From Verrucomicrobiales bacterium (lineage in GTDB: Bacteria > Verrucomicrobiota > Verrucomicrobiia > Limisphaerales > UBA9464), in NCBI GenBank assembly GCA_016793645.1, contig JAEUHD010000131.1:1-59474 (forward strand): a DNA stretch of 59,474 nucleotides, written 5' to 3'. The notes beneath the pieces were generated by a model. The model searched no databases, was not told the origin of the DNA, and saw only the letters and a program-made list of their open reading frames with translations. A program made the translations under genes and the position numbers. Shown here in pieces: positions 15,623 through 24,494 of this stretch; position 1 is the stretch's first letter, and every line of letters starts with the position of its first letter.

Positions 15623-16071
15623 ACCTTTCCGATTTCCCGCCGCTGAACGCCATCCTCAACGGATCGAGCGCCGTCCTGTTGATTCTGGGGTGGATGTTCA
15701 TCCGGTCCGGACGTCGGACCGCCCATCGCAACTGCATGGTGGGCGCGTTTCTCAGCTCCGCGATCTTCCTGGCCTGCTATCTCTGGTACCACTTCCAGAT
15801 GCAGCGGCTTCACGGTCGTGCGCACACGCGCTTTGTGGATCCCGCCTGGTTCCGTCCCGTCTACATGGCGATCCTGATCACGCACCTTGTCGGCGCAGTG
15901 GCGATCCTGCCTCTGATCGCCGTGACCTTCACCCGCGCAATTCGCGCGCGGTTCGACGACCATCGCCGGATTGCGCGATGGACGCTTCCCATCTGGCTCT
16001 ATGTCTCCTTCACGGGGGTCGTGATCTACCTGCTGTTGTATCGGATCTTCCCCCAGGCGGTCGTCCGGTGA
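15619..16071 (+). CDS. DUF420 (YozB/CtaM-like) membrane protein
   Basis: A 150-residue protein with four predicted transmembrane helices. The DUF420 pattern is recognisable: FPPLNAILNGSSAVLLILG at the start, HRNCMVGAFLSSAIFLACYLWYH in helix 2, VYMAILITHLVGAVAILPL in helix 3 and WTLPIWLYVSFTGVVIYLLLY in helix 4. Conserved histidines (His36, His58, His89) lie at the membrane face. DUF420 proteins are found with heme-copper oxidases, and CtaM of Staphylococcus is needed for oxidase maturation. The start overlaps the Sco stop as ATGA. It is the last gene of the oxidase cluster. Confidence 0.88.
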   Translation: MNLSDFPPLNAILNGSSAVLLILGWMFIRSGRRTAHRNCMVGAFLSSAIFLACYLWYHFQMQRLHGRAHTRFVDPAWFRPVYMAILITHLVGAVAILPLIAVTFTRAIRARFDDHRRIARWTLPIWLYVSFTGVVIYLLLYRIFPQAVVR

Positions 16072-16125
16072 ACCGGGGAATTTCCCGTTCCATGAAGCGA
16101 AGTCCGGCTTAACCTCCCGAGCATT

Positions 16126-16728
16126 GTGGGAATCTCGCCCCAGGAATTTGCCCGCCTTCAGGACCGGGTCTCGGGACGCCGTCCCAAGCCGGTGATGGAG
16201 GCGCCGGTTCCGGGTGGGCCGGTGTTGCTCCGCAGGCTGATCGGCATCGACCCGTCCCTGCGGGGAACGGGCCTTGGCGTGGCGGCGGTTGAGGAGGGGC
16301 GGCTGACGGCGCTGCATTGGGAGACCGTGAAGTGTCCCGCTGCGTGGCTGCGCACGCGGTGTCTCGGCCGGATCGGGGAGCGGGTTCGTGAGGTGGTTCA
16401 GGCATTCCGCCCCGAGGCGTGTGTCGTGGAGGGCCTCTTCTTTGCGCAGAATCTCAAGACGGCGTTGACCATGGGCGAGGCCCGCGGTGCCGCCCTCGCG
16501 GCCGTGGCCGTGGCAGGCCTTCCGGTGTACGAGATGGCGCCACGCAAGGTGAAGCTTGCCGTGGTCGGCTTTGGCGCAGCGCAGAAGCTTGCGGTCGCAA
16601 AAATGGTCCAGCGTCTTCTGGCGCTTCCGGAACTGCCGGATCCCGACGCGGCGGACGCCCTCGCGTTGACGATCGCCTTTGCCCATGAGGCGCGCCGGCC
16701 GGGCGCGTTGGTGCGGGCCCAGTTGTAA
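16126..16728 (+). CDS. ruvC: Holliday junction resolvase RuvC
   Basis: A 200-residue RuvC nuclease, which cleaves Holliday junctions symmetrically with RuvAB. The four catalytic acidic residues are visible: Asp42 (IGIDPSLRGTG), Glu102 (VVEGLFFAQN), and Asp174 and Asp177 (PDPDAADALALTIA). The protein is longer than usual (about 160-175 residues) because some 35 residues precede the catalytic Asp. An ATG at 16195 would give a standard-length protein. The longer GTG start at 16126 is kept because the extension (GISPQEFARLQDRVSGRR) reads as plausible coding sequence. It stands alone, without ruvA or ruvB. Confidence 0.92.
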   Translation: MGISPQEFARLQDRVSGRRPKPVMEAPVPGGPVLLRRLIGIDPSLRGTGLGVAAVEEGRLTALHWETVKCPAAWLRTRCLGRIGERVREVVQAFRPEACVVEGLFFAQNLKTALTMGEARGAALAAVAVAGLPVYEMAPRKVKLAVVGFGAAQKLAVAKMVQRLLALPELPDPDAADALALTIAFAHEARRPGALVRAQL

Positions 16729-16789
16729 GCGCCCGGGGGGAAATCCGCAGGACTGGAATTCCGGGGGCTCCTCGTGGTTGACTTGCGGG

Positions 16790-17803
16790 GTGTCTCCGGA
16801 CCGCTTTGATGCCATCACGTCCCGCTACCCCGGCCTGTGCCTGGTGGTGGCGGGCGACTTTTGCCTCGACCGCTATTTTGAGATCGACCCGGCCCGTTCG
16901 GAGACTTCGATCGAAACGGGACTCGAGGTCTACAATGTTTCCGCCGTTCGATGCCAGCCGGGGGCTGCGGGAACCATCCTGAACAACCTGAGCGCCCTCG
17001 GGATCGGAACCATTCTGCCGGTGGGTTGCTGCGGCGAGGATGGCGAGGGATGGGAGCTTCGCCGTGCCCTGCTTTCTCGGCCGGGCGTCCGTCTGGACTT
17101 CTTCGAATCCTCCCCCCTCCGGCATACATTTACCTATTCCAAGCCCCTGGTGATCCGGGACGGGGAACCTCCCCGGGAACTCAACCGGCTCGACCTGAAG
17201 AACTGGACCGCGACACCCGAATCGCTTCAAACGTCCCTCCTTGGCGCCCTTCGCCGTGCGATCAAGGGTGCATCCGGGGTGATCCTCATGGACCAGGTTG
17301 ATCTGCCGGAAACCGGTGTGGTGACCTCCCGCTTTCGCGCCGGCGTGGGTGAATTGAAATCGATGCAGCCGGAGCTTCTGGTGGTGGGCGACAGCCGGCA
17401 GGGACTGAGGGGCTGGCCGCCGGTGATCTTCAAGATGAATGCCCGGGAATTGGGCGCATTGACGGGCGGCGAGGTGTCCGCAATCCCCGGGATCCAGGCG
17501 GCGTGTGCGGCGTTGGCACGGGCCAATCGCAGTCCGGCCTTTGTCACCCTCGCCGAGTTGGGCATCGTGGGGGCGGACGCCGATGGGCGCGTGGGACATG
17601 TTCCGGCATTCCCCGTGTCGGGACCGATCGACATTGTCGGTGCCGGGGATTCCGTGACGGCCAACCTGACCGCCGCACTCGCCGCAGGGGCCGGTGTTGT
17701 GGAGGCGATGGAACTCGCGATGGCGGCGGCCAGCGTTGTCGTTCATCAGTTGGGAACCACGGGCACGGCGACGGTCGCGCAGATCCGGGAGCGAATCCTG
17801 TGA
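16790..17803 (+). CDS. PfkB family carbohydrate kinase (RfaE/HldE-N-like)
   Basis: A 337-residue ribokinase-fold sugar kinase. The N-terminal motif VAGDFCLDRYFEID and RCQPGAAGTILNNLSALGIG resemble the kinase half of HldE (heptose 7-phosphate kinase). The C-terminal anion-hole motif IVGAGDSVTANLTAALAAG contains the catalytic Asp. NARELGAL corresponds to the Mg/phosphate-binding N-x-x-E motif. The true substrate is uncertain. The GTG at 16790 is chosen because it directly precedes the conserved fold; TTG at 16778 is possible. The stop overlaps the GTG of the apbE gene (GTGA). A stand-alone HldE-C-like nucleotidyltransferase lies about 17 kb away at 34730-35230. Confidence 0.82.
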   Translation: MSPDRFDAITSRYPGLCLVVAGDFCLDRYFEIDPARSETSIETGLEVYNVSAVRCQPGAAGTILNNLSALGIGTILPVGCCGEDGEGWELRRALLSRPGVRLDFFESSPLRHTFTYSKPLVIRDGEPPRELNRLDLKNWTATPESLQTSLLGALRRAIKGASGVILMDQVDLPETGVVTSRFRAGVGELKSMQPELLVVGDSRQGLRGWPPVIFKMNARELGALTGGEVSAIPGIQAACAALARANRSPAFVTLAELGIVGADADGRVGHVPAFPVSGPIDIVGAGDSVTANLTAALAAGAGVVEAMELAMAAASVVVHQLGTTGTATVAQIRERIL

Positions 17804-18834
17804 GAAGGATTTCCCGGTGGACCGGGTGGATCCTGATCCTGCTCGCGGGATGTCGAACCGATTCCTCCGGGGGGCTGGCGCGCTATGAATTTGAGCGGCC
17901 GGAAATGGGGCTTCCGTTTCGGATGGTCCTCTACGCGCCGGATGCGGTCACGGCGGGCTCTGCATCGGAAGCGGCGTTTGGACGCATCGCGGAACTCAAT
18001 GCGTCCCTGAGCGATTATGATGAGGATTCGGAGCTCAGCCGCCTGTCCAGAACCGCGGGCAGTGGCCGATGGGTGCCGCTGGGGGCGGATCTCGCGCGCG
18101 TCCTGACAACCGCCGAGGGGGTCTCCCGTGCCTCCGAGGGCGCGTTTGATGTGACCGTGGGACCCCTGATCCAACTCTGGAAGCGAGCCCGACGCCAGCG
18201 CGAATTGCCCGGCGGCGCATCACTGGCGGCAGCCCGGCAGGTCACGGGATGGACCAATCTTTGTCTCCGGCGGATGGATGCCGGATGGGAGGCCCGACTG
18301 GTCCGCGCCGGGATGCGCCTCGACCTGGGTGGGATCGCCAAGGGCTACGCGCTGGATGAGGCGGCGCGCGTCCTGCGGCGGCGCGGAGTGAACCGGTATC
18401 TGATCAGTGGAGGGGGGGATATGGTCGCGGGGGAACCGCCTCCGGATGCCCGCGCCTGGCGGGTAGAGATCGGGGTGTTCGACGCTCCCGAGGCACCGGC
18501 ACCCCGGTTCGTCCTGCTGAAGAATGTGGCGTTGGCGACGTCGGGGGACACGTTCCAGCGTGCCGAGATTGGGGGGAGACGATACTCCCACATCGTTGAT
18601 CCGCGGACAGGGATCGGACTGACGGACCACGGTTTGGTGACGGTGATTGGTCCGACGGGCATGGAGGTGGACGCCCTCTCCAAGGTCTTCAGCGTCTTGG
18701 GACCCGAACGGGCCTGGACCCTGGCCCGCCCCCACGGTGTCCAGGCATTCATGCTTCGAATGCCGGGGGACCGGGTTGAGGAATGGCAATCGCCGGGGTT
18801 TGGTCGCTGGTGGGCTCCCGGATCCGCTCCGTGA
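17800..18834 (+). CDS. apbE: FAD:protein FMN transferase (ApbE), lipoprotein
   Basis: A 344-residue ApbE-family flavin transferase, which attaches FMN covalently to Thr/Ser of exported proteins such as NqrB, NqrC or RnfG. The N-terminus is basic and then hydrophobic, with a lipobox LLAGC (Cys about residue 17). Family motifs are YDEDSELSRLSRT, GAFDVTVGPLIQLW, RLDLGGIAKGYALDEA (the Mg/FAD-binding segment), YLISGGGDMVAG and SHIVDPRTGIGLTDHG. The C-terminus extends about 20 residues beyond the domain. It overlaps the PfkB kinase gene by 4 bp. No target flavoprotein is encoded nearby, so its client must lie elsewhere in the genome. Confidence 0.93.
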   Translation: MRRISRWTGWILILLAGCRTDSSGGLARYEFERPEMGLPFRMVLYAPDAVTAGSASEAAFGRIAELNASLSDYDEDSELSRLSRTAGSGRWVPLGADLARVLTTAEGVSRASEGAFDVTVGPLIQLWKRARRQRELPGGASLAAARQVTGWTNLCLRRMDAGWEARLVRAGMRLDLGGIAKGYALDEAARVLRRRGVNRYLISGGGDMVAGEPPPDARAWRVEIGVFDAPEAPAPRFVLLKNVALATSGDTFQRAEIGGRRYSHIVDPRTGIGLTDHGLVTVIGPTGMEVDALSKVFSVLGPERAWTLARPHGVQAFMLRMPGDRVEEWQSPGFGRWWAPGSAP

Positions 18835-18876
18835 ACGCCGGTTGCGGGCTCCCGGGAGCCCGGTAGGGTTCACCCT

Positions 18877-20982
18877 GTGTCCTCGATCGGGATCCGACTG
18901 GCAACGGTTGCCGCCGCGTTCGTTGCGGTCCTGTCGGCGTGCGCGGACGACATTGCCCTGGTGGGAGTGGGGGACCGCTGGAAGTATCAGCCGGCGGTGT
19001 TTCCCGTGTCGGACACATGGAATCAGACCGAATTTGACGACCACGAATGGCGGGACGGGGAGTCCGGATTCGGCACCAGCACCTGGGGGGAGAACACGCT
19101 GTTTGGAGACCTGCTTCGAGGGGAGGGGGCGATCTTCTTTAGGAAGAGCTTTCGAGTGGAGGAACCCGCGGCCATCCGTTCGTTGACGCTGCGCTGCGAC
19201 TGGCAGGGTGGGTTCGTCGCCTACCTCAATGGAATCGAGATCGTTCGTCGGAATCTTCCTGGATTTCCCGGCACTCCGGTGTCTCCGGAAACGCCGGCGT
19301 CGGTGCGGTATGCGGGATGGGCCGAGGATATTCCGATTTCAGGTTTTCAGCCGCTGCTTCGGCGGGGAACCAATGTGCTCGCCATCCAGGCTCATCCGCA
19401 TGAGGTGGGGTGGCTGGACGTGGTGTTGGTGCCGGAGCTTCTCGCCAATTTCACCCGCGGGCCCTATCTGCAGAACGTCCAGCAGGACCGGGCGACCGTG
19501 CTGTGGAAAACCCCCACACCCCAGGGCGGACGAGTGGAGTATGGGCCGGACGGATCCCTGGACATGAGCGTCGCGGTCCCGTCTCCCCTCGCGACGCAGA
19601 GTGTGGAACTTTCCGGACTGCGCCCGGGGCATCGGTACTCGTATCGGGTTCGGACGGGCCCGGCCGCCGCCGAGGCCACATCTCCGGTGTATTCCTTTCA
19701 GACGCTACCGTCGGGGGGTGATCTGGAGTTTGCGGTCTTTGGGGATTCCGGTGCCGGCAGCGCGGCGCAGTTCCAGGTGGCGCGTCAGATTTCGAAGTCA
19801 CGACCCGGACTGGTGCTGCACCTGGGTGATGTGGTGTATCCGAGCTTCGTCTCCGGGCGTGCGGACACCCGTTGTCTCAGTGTGTATCGGGACCTTTTCC
19901 GTACCACGCCGTTTTTCGCCACCTGGGGAAACCACGACCTTTACGCGGGCCCGGAGCCGTTCCTCGATGTGTTTCGTCAGCCCACCAATTCGACCCCTTT
20001 GGCCGATCACCTCGCAGAGGGAACTCGCCCTGAGTTCTATTACTCCTTCGACGCGGGTGATGCCCATTTCTCGGTCCTGTTCTGGCCCTATTCGAACCAG
20101 TACTTCATGCGGGAAGGATGCGCGCAGCTCCGCTGGCTGGAAGCGGATTTGGCGGCATCGCCCAAGCCGTGGAAATTCCTGATGGTTCATCATCCGGTCA
20201 ATACCTCGGGCGTCCACCGGTTTGACGACTACAACCACAATCAGGTTTTTGACCGGCTGGAGGTGGCGGAGCGCCTCCTGCCCGTGGCGTCCCGATACGG
20301 AGTCCAAATGATTGTTTCGGGTCATGACCACAATTTTGAACGATTTCACCCCATCCGAGGGACCCACACCGTGGTCAGCGGTGGCGGTGGGATCATTCTC
20401 TACGGTCTTTCCCTGCGGGATGCCAACAGCGCGGTCTTTGATTCCCGCTGGCATTTTACGTCCTTCCAGTTGAAGGGGGACATGTTGCGCATGGCGGCTG
20501 TGGATGCGCAGGGTCTGGTCTTCGATGCCCTCGAATTCCGGCGCACGGCGGTGGATTCCGGAGACGCGGACGGCGACGGACTCAGCGACGCGGCGGAGTT
20601 GGCCTGGGGAACCCGGCCGGACGATCCCGACACCGATGGCGATGGGCTGCCGGATGGATGGGAGTATCTTCGGGGATTGGATTTGAGGACTCCGGACCCG
20701 AGGCCGCCGGGACAGCGTTTCGTTGAGTTGCTCGCGGGGCCTCTTCCCCGGCCGTCCGCGGAACTTGCCGGATTTTCCCGGGTGGGCGGGGGTGTCGAAC
20801 TCCGATGGCTCCACGTCCCGGGCTTCCGGGTTGTGATTGAGGGCTGTGATCGGCCCGCGGGGAATTGGGATGTGATATTCACCGGTGGATTGGCGGGGGG
20901 AGGGGATGCGAATGCCCAATTCCTCGTGGTGCCCGCGGACTTGGGGCGGCGTTTTTTTCGGGTTCGTCTCGCACCTCGATAG
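18877..20982 (+). CDS. Secreted metallophosphoesterase (purple acid phosphatase-like)
   Basis: A 701-residue exported protein. A signal peptide (to about residue 23) is followed by a beta-sandwich with a galactose-binding/discoidin-like look (about residues 30-185). Next comes a fibronectin III-like module (TRGPYLQNVQQDRATVLWKT, SGLRPGHRYSYRVRT) and a calcineurin-like phosphoesterase domain. The domain's motifs are FGDSGAGS, HLGDVVYPS, WGNHDLYAG, MVHHPVNT and SGHDHNFERFH. After the catalytic domain come two thrombospondin type 3-like calcium-binding repeats (DADGDGLSDAAEL, DTDGDGLPDGWEY) and a C-terminal beta domain. This arrangement is typical of secreted Verrucomicrobia/Planctomycetes phosphatases. 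The start is GTG at 18877. Confidence 0.88.
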   Translation: MSSIGIRLATVAAAFVAVLSACADDIALVGVGDRWKYQPAVFPVSDTWNQTEFDDHEWRDGESGFGTSTWGENTLFGDLLRGEGAIFFRKSFRVEEPAAIRSLTLRCDWQGGFVAYLNGIEIVRRNLPGFPGTPVSPETPASVRYAGWAEDIPISGFQPLLRRGTNVLAIQAHPHEVGWLDVVLVPELLANFTRGPYLQNVQQDRATVLWKTPTPQGGRVEYGPDGSLDMSVAVPSPLATQSVELSGLRPGHRYSYRVRTGPAAAEATSPVYSFQTLPSGGDLEFAVFGDSGAGSAAQFQVARQISKSRPGLVLHLGDVVYPSFVSGRADTRCLSVYRDLFRTTPFFATWGNHDLYAGPEPFLDVFRQPTNSTPLADHLAEGTRPEFYYSFDAGDAHFSVLFWPYSNQYFMREGCAQLRWLEADLAASPKPWKFLMVHHPVNTSGVHRFDDYNHNQVFDRLEVAERLLPVASRYGVQMIVSGHDHNFERFHPIRGTHTVVSGGGGIILYGLSLRDANSAVFDSRWHFTSFQLKGDMLRMAAVDAQGLVFDALEFRRTAVDSGDADGDGLSDAAELAWGTRPDDPDTDGDGLPDGWEYLRGLDLRTPDPRPPGQRFVELLAGPLPRPSAELAGFSRVGGGVELRWLHVPGFRVVIEGCDRPAGNWDVIFTGGLAGGGDANAQFLVVPADLGRRFFRVRLAPR

Positions 20983-21040
20983 CGCGGCCCACCGTTTTCT
21001 ATTGGCAACGATCCCGAACCGGTCCGGAATTCCCGCCCCG

Positions 21041-21907
21041 ATGAAATCGTATCGCCTCAATCGCCTCTTCCATCCGGTCTCCGGACGCTGCTTTGACGTC
21101 GCCATTGATCACGGATTCTTCAACGAGCGCGGATTTTTGCTCGGCATCGAAAATTTGGAGGCCGCCGTAGGCACGGTGGTCGCGGCGGCCCCGGATGCCG
21201 TCCAGTTGACCGTGGGCCAGGCCCACTACCTGCAGTCCCTTCCAGGCCGTGCAAAGCCCTCGCTCGTGCTTCGGACGGATGTGGCCAACGTTTACGGTTC
21301 GGATCTACCGCGGACCTTGTTCAGCCGCATGATCGACGCCCCGGTGGAACAGGCGATCCGCCTGGATGCCGTGTGCGTCGTGGTGAACCTTTTCCGGATC
21401 CCCGGGGAACCCGAGGTGACCGACCAATGCATCCGCAACATTCTGCGGATCAAGCCGGAGTGTGATCGCTACTCAATGCCGCTGATGGTGGAGCCACTGG
21501 TCTTCCAGCCCAATGCCAAGGCGGGTGGCTACATGGTGGACGGCGATCTCGACAAGATCCTGCCCCTCGTCCGGCAGGCCTGTGAGTTGGGGGCGGATAT
21601 CATCAAGGCGGATCCCACCGACGACGTCTCCCTGTATCACCGGGTGGTGGAGGTCGCGGGCCGGATTCCCGTCCTGGTGCGCGGGGGAGGGCGGGCATCG
21701 GATTCGGAGATCCTGGCCAGGACGGAGGCGTTGATGAAGCAGGGGGCCGCGGGAATCGTTTATGGCCGCAACATCATTCAGCATCCGAATCCTGCGGGAA
21801 TGACGCGGGCGTTGATGGCCCTGGTGCACGACGGCGCGACGGCGACCGCGGCTTCAGCCTTCCTGAAATCGGGGAGAAGTGCGAAGAAGCCTGGACGGAA
21901 GGTGTGA
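21041..21907 (+). CDS. Class I DeoC/FbaB-family aldolase
   Basis: A 288-residue TIM-barrel protein of the DhnA/FbaB/LsrF class I aldolase family, which forms a Schiff base with a lysine. The N-terminal GRCFDVAIDHGFFNERG, the middle ELGADIIKADPTDDVSLYH (Lys of the ADIIKA motif) and PVLVRGGGRASDSEIL, and the C-terminal GAAGIVYGRNIIQHPNP are diagnostic. Substrates in the family include fructose 1,6-bisphosphate and phospho-AI-2 or sulfolactaldehyde-type compounds; the neighbours do not decide. The ATG at 21041 is used; the frame upstream overlaps the phosphatase gene. Confidence 0.87.
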   Translation: MKSYRLNRLFHPVSGRCFDVAIDHGFFNERGFLLGIENLEAAVGTVVAAAPDAVQLTVGQAHYLQSLPGRAKPSLVLRTDVANVYGSDLPRTLFSRMIDAPVEQAIRLDAVCVVVNLFRIPGEPEVTDQCIRNILRIKPECDRYSMPLMVEPLVFQPNAKAGGYMVDGDLDKILPLVRQACELGADIIKADPTDDVSLYHRVVEVAGRIPVLVRGGGRASDSEILARTEALMKQGAAGIVYGRNIIQHPNPAGMTRALMALVHDGATATAASAFLKSGRSAKKPGRKV

Positions 21908-22047
21908 TGATTTTACCGGTGTTCCGGAGGCTTTTTCAGTGAAATCCGCCGGTTTTGCCTTGCCGATTGCGGCTCCACCCATTAAACCCGCCGGCATTCC
22001 GTCCTCGTCCGAAGGCGGTCACAACACAACTAAAACAGTCTTCAAAC

Positions 22048-22335
22048 ATGGCTAAAGCCCTTACCAAGTCCCAGATCGCGGCCACCCTCGCGGAAAATGT
22101 CGGCATCACCAAGAAGCAGGCCGTCGCCGTTCTCGAAGAGGTCGCCACGCTGGCCTACAAGAACGCCAAGAACACCTTCACCTTCCCGGGCGTCGGCAAG
22201 CTCGTTCTGGTCAACCGCAAGGCGCGCATCGGTCGCAACCCGGCCACGGGTGCCGAGATCAAGATCCCGGCCAAGAAGGTCGTGAAGTTCCGCGTCGCCA
22301 AGGCGGCGAAGGACGCCATCCTCGGCGCGAAGTAA
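22048..22335 (+). CDS. HU family DNA-binding protein
   Basis: A 95-residue histone-like protein that bends and compacts DNA. It has the HU/IHF fold signatures: AKALTKSQIAATLAENVGIT at the N-terminus, then GVGKLVLVNRKARIGRNPAT, the beta arm with the RNP intercalation site, then AEIKIPAKKVVKFRVAKAAK. It is single-copy in this window with its own terminator, so probably monocistronic and highly expressed. No Shine-Dalgarno is evident before the ATG. Confidence 0.95.
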   Translation: MAKALTKSQIAATLAENVGITKKQAVAVLEEVATLAYKNAKNTFTFPGVGKLVLVNRKARIGRNPATGAEIKIPAKKVVKFRVAKAAKDAILGAK

Positions 22336-22351
22336 GCGGAAGTCTTTTCCG

Positions 22352-22384
22352 GGCGGCGCTCCTTCGGGAGTGCCGCCTTTTTTG
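22352..22384 (+). terminator. Strong Rho-independent terminator of the HU gene
   Basis: An 11-bp stem (22352-22362 with 22367-22377, one G-U pair) is closed by a TTCG tetraloop and followed by a run of six T. It lies 16 bp after the HU stop. Confidence 0.93.
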
Positions 22385-22429
22385 TGTCGCGGTCCTCCGC
22401 GTCCGGTGCGCCATCGACCTCTCTCAGCC

Positions 22430-23404
22430 ATGAAGATCGCAATGGTGGGGTGCGGAGCCGTGGGTGGGTATTACGGCGCCCTCTTGAGCCGCGCCGGGCA
22501 TGAGACCCACTTTCTGCTGCGCTCGGATTACGAGGCGGTGCTTCGGAACGGGATGCGGGTGCTGACCGCCGCAGGCGATTGGGAGGCGAGGCCGCGGATT
22601 GCCCGCGAGCCCGGGGAGATTGGTCACGCGGACCTGGTGGTGATCGCCTTGAAAACCACAGCCAATCGGGAGTTCAGACGCCTTCTGCCTCCCCTGGTGG
22701 GGGCGCACTCCGCCGTCCTGACCCTCCAAAACGGCTTGGGTAATGAGGAGGCGCTCGCCGCGTTGTTTCCGTCCTCGCAGATCCTCGGCGGACTTTGCTT
22801 CGTCTGTCTCAATCGGGAGGCGCCCGGAGTGGTCCGGCATATCGCCCACGGCCGGATCCTGCTGGGGGAGTTCGGTCGCGTGGCCGGCGAGCGCACCCAC
22901 ACCCTTGCCCGGATGTTCGAGCGGAGCGGGGTGCCTTGCGATGTGACGGACTCCCTCGACGGTGCCCATTGGGAGAAGTTGGTCTGGAACATCCCCTTCA
23001 ATGGTCTGGGCGTCGCCAGTGCCGCGGGATGGGACTCGGTGACCGGTCGGAATCCCGGTCCGGCGAGGGCGCAACAGGCGCCCCTGACCACGGATCAACT
23101 GCTGGCGGACCCGCGGTGGCATGGCCTCGTCCGCGAGGTGATGATGGAGGTGATCACCACCGCCCGCGCCTTGGGACACCCCATCCCTGAGTCCCGGGCC
23201 GATCATGAGATCGCGCGCACGTTGGAAATGGGTGCCTATCGTGCGTCGACCTTGATCGACTACGCCTATGGCCGGAGCATGGAACTCGACAGCCTGTTTC
23301 TGGAGCCCGCGAGGCGCGCGGCCGGGGTCGGGATCCGGACCCCGCGACTGCAGGCCATTGGCCGGGTGATTGGCGAATTGGCGGAGTCCGGGACGGGAGC
23401 GTGA
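22430..23404 (+). CDS. 2-dehydropantoate 2-reductase family protein
   Basis: A 324-residue ketopantoate reductase (PanE/ApbA family), which reduces 2-dehydropantoate to pantoate with NADPH in pantothenate synthesis. The Rossmann motif is at the very N-terminus (VGCGAVGGYYGALLSRAGH). Further motifs are VIALKTTANREF, the catalytic-lysine segment WEKLVWNIPFNGLG and the C-terminal acidic RTLEMGAYRASTLIDYAYGR, where PanE usually has a K-P-S-M-x-x-D motif with conserved Ser. That replacement leaves open a different 2-keto acid substrate. ATG 22430 is 53 bp after the HU terminator stem. The gene is not clustered with panB or panC. Confidence 0.85.
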   Translation: MKIAMVGCGAVGGYYGALLSRAGHETHFLLRSDYEAVLRNGMRVLTAAGDWEARPRIAREPGEIGHADLVVIALKTTANREFRRLLPPLVGAHSAVLTLQNGLGNEEALAALFPSSQILGGLCFVCLNREAPGVVRHIAHGRILLGEFGRVAGERTHTLARMFERSGVPCDVTDSLDGAHWEKLVWNIPFNGLGVASAAGWDSVTGRNPGPARAQQAPLTTDQLLADPRWHGLVREVMMEVITTARALGHPIPESRADHEIARTLEMGAYRASTLIDYAYGRSMELDSLFLEPARRAAGVGIRTPRLQAIGRVIGELAESGTGA

Positions 23405-23518
23405 CGGTGATTTCCGATGGCAAAGGGTCCCCGGAACCTCCCGGGGACGGATTCGAATCCTCTCAAAACGCTTGCACCGGTTGGGGTGCCCGGTAGTTTC
23501 CGGCGCGCTTGAGGGCGC

Positions 23519-23593
23519 GGGTTGGTAGCTCAGTGGTAGAGCAGCGGCCTTTTAAGCCGTTGGTCGTGGGTTCAAATCCCACCCGACCCACCA
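23519..23593 (+). tRNA. tRNA-Lys (TTT anticodon)
   Basis: A 75-nt cloverleaf: acceptor GGGTTGG/CCGACCC, D-arm GCTC...GAGC, anticodon loop CTTTTAA (anticodon TTT), T-arm with GGTTCAAATCC, and an encoded CCA end. It is separated from tRNA-Glu by 15 bp. Confidence 0.97.
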
Positions 23594-23608
23594 GTACCAT
23601 TTTTAGCA

Positions 23609-23684
23609 GACCCCATCGTCTAGAGGCCTAGGACACCGCCCTTTCACGGCAGTAACCGGGGTTCGAATCCCCGTGGGGTCGCCA
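23609..23684 (+). tRNA. tRNA-Glu (TTC anticodon)
   Basis: A 76-nt cloverleaf: acceptor GACCCCA/TGGGGTC, anticodon loop CTTTCAC (anticodon TTC), T-loop GGTTCGAATCC, and an encoded CCA end. It is co-transcribed with the preceding tRNA-Lys and followed by a strong terminator. Confidence 0.97.
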
Positions 23685-23691
23685 ACTTCGA

Positions 23692-23734
23692 GGAGCCCGC
23701 AACCCGGGAGGGTTGCGGGCTCCTTTCGGTTTTG
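23692..23734 (+). terminator. Rho-independent terminator of the tRNA pair
   Basis: A perfect 14-bp stem (23692-23705 with 23710-23723) with a GGGA loop is followed by TTTCGGTTTT. It starts 8 nt after the tRNA-Glu CCA. Confidence 0.93.
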
Positions 23735-24274
23735 AGGGGGTTCCATCCCGGAGTTCGCCCCTTGCGTGATTTTCCGTGAACAGGTGTGAATTTCGCGCAC
23801 GGTGGGTGTTTGTGGACCGCCCCGGGTGGAACCGCGAGGGGCGAAAGGGAGGGGGAACGCGGCATCGGGGTTAAGGAATTGTGCCAATCTGTCGTGGGTG
23901 GCCGGCACTTGGACTCTGGCACTGCGCCTGCTTTGGGGTGTTGGGCGGCTTGTGCCGATTCGTCTCTGATCACGAATTCCGTTAGGTTTCGACGGGGTCC
24001 GTCGTTGTGGAGGAAGAGGCAGCCGCGATTCTCCGTGCCTGGCTTGGTCCCTGGACCCGTTGGGTGCGGTGAAGACGTGAATTTGGCGGTCACCGGACCC
24101 ACGGGTCGTTACCAAAGGGGAGCGCGTTCGAGTGTTCCAACCGGTGGCCGCCATTTTCTTTTGTAGTGCAACGGCAATCCCTGAAACGGCGAGGCCGGCC
24201 ATCGGAACGCTCCGGAACGCCCAGGAAGACGTGTCCCGGATCCGACGGTGATGATCGTGGGGTTCATTTTCCCC
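23735..24274. other. Intergenic region without recognisable gene
   Basis: About 540 bp between the tRNA terminator and the inverted-repeat element. The open frames on the minus strand run through the tRNA genes and the terminator and have Arg/Pro/Ser-rich shadow composition, so no gene is called. No RNA family is recognised; a small RNA cannot be excluded. Confidence 0.5.
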
Positions 24275-24458
24275 CTAGCCCGGATAGTTCACGCTCTTTC
24301 TACTGCGGCTGGCTGCAAGCCCGTCTGGCGGCGTTGGCCTCGCGTTCCTCACCGGACAGTATGTCCCCATACAGCCCGGTTCGGAATCGCTTCGGCCGCC
24401 TTGCCAGACGGGCATTCGCTGCGCCTCGTAACGAAAGATTGTGAAATATCCGGGCTAG
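24275..24458. repeat. 184-bp inverted-repeat element, copy 1
   Basis: The element is bounded by a perfect 12-bp terminal inverted repeat, CTAGCCCGGATA (24275-24286) and TATCCGGGCTAG (24447-24458). The pairing continues imperfectly inward (GTTCACGCTCTTTC with GAAAGATTGTGAAA). A second perfect inverted repeat, GCCCGTCTGGC (24319-24329) / GCCAGACGGGC (24403-24413), lies inside. The whole element could thus fold as one long hairpin or cruciform. A second copy is at 38125-38308. It ends 36 bp before prfB. Small open frames inside are shared shadows, not genes. Confidence 0.85.
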
Positions 24459-24494
24459 CCTCCCCCGGGATCCGCCGCCTACCTTCCGCGCCCG

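Noticed and set aside
16679..16790. Upstream extension of the PfkB kinase frame into ruvC
   Set aside because: The first 37 codons overlap ruvC and are Arg/Pro/Gly-rich; the kinase fold begins after GTG 16790.
23603..24202. A 199-codon minus-strand frame
   Set aside because: It runs through tRNA-Glu and its terminator; its end is the typical translated tRNA shadow.
24166..24444. Similar small frames in both 184-bp elements (also 38052-38294)
   Set aside because: Similarity between them follows from the DNA repeat; the start context and composition are not coding, and the nucleotide changes track stem pairing rather than codons.
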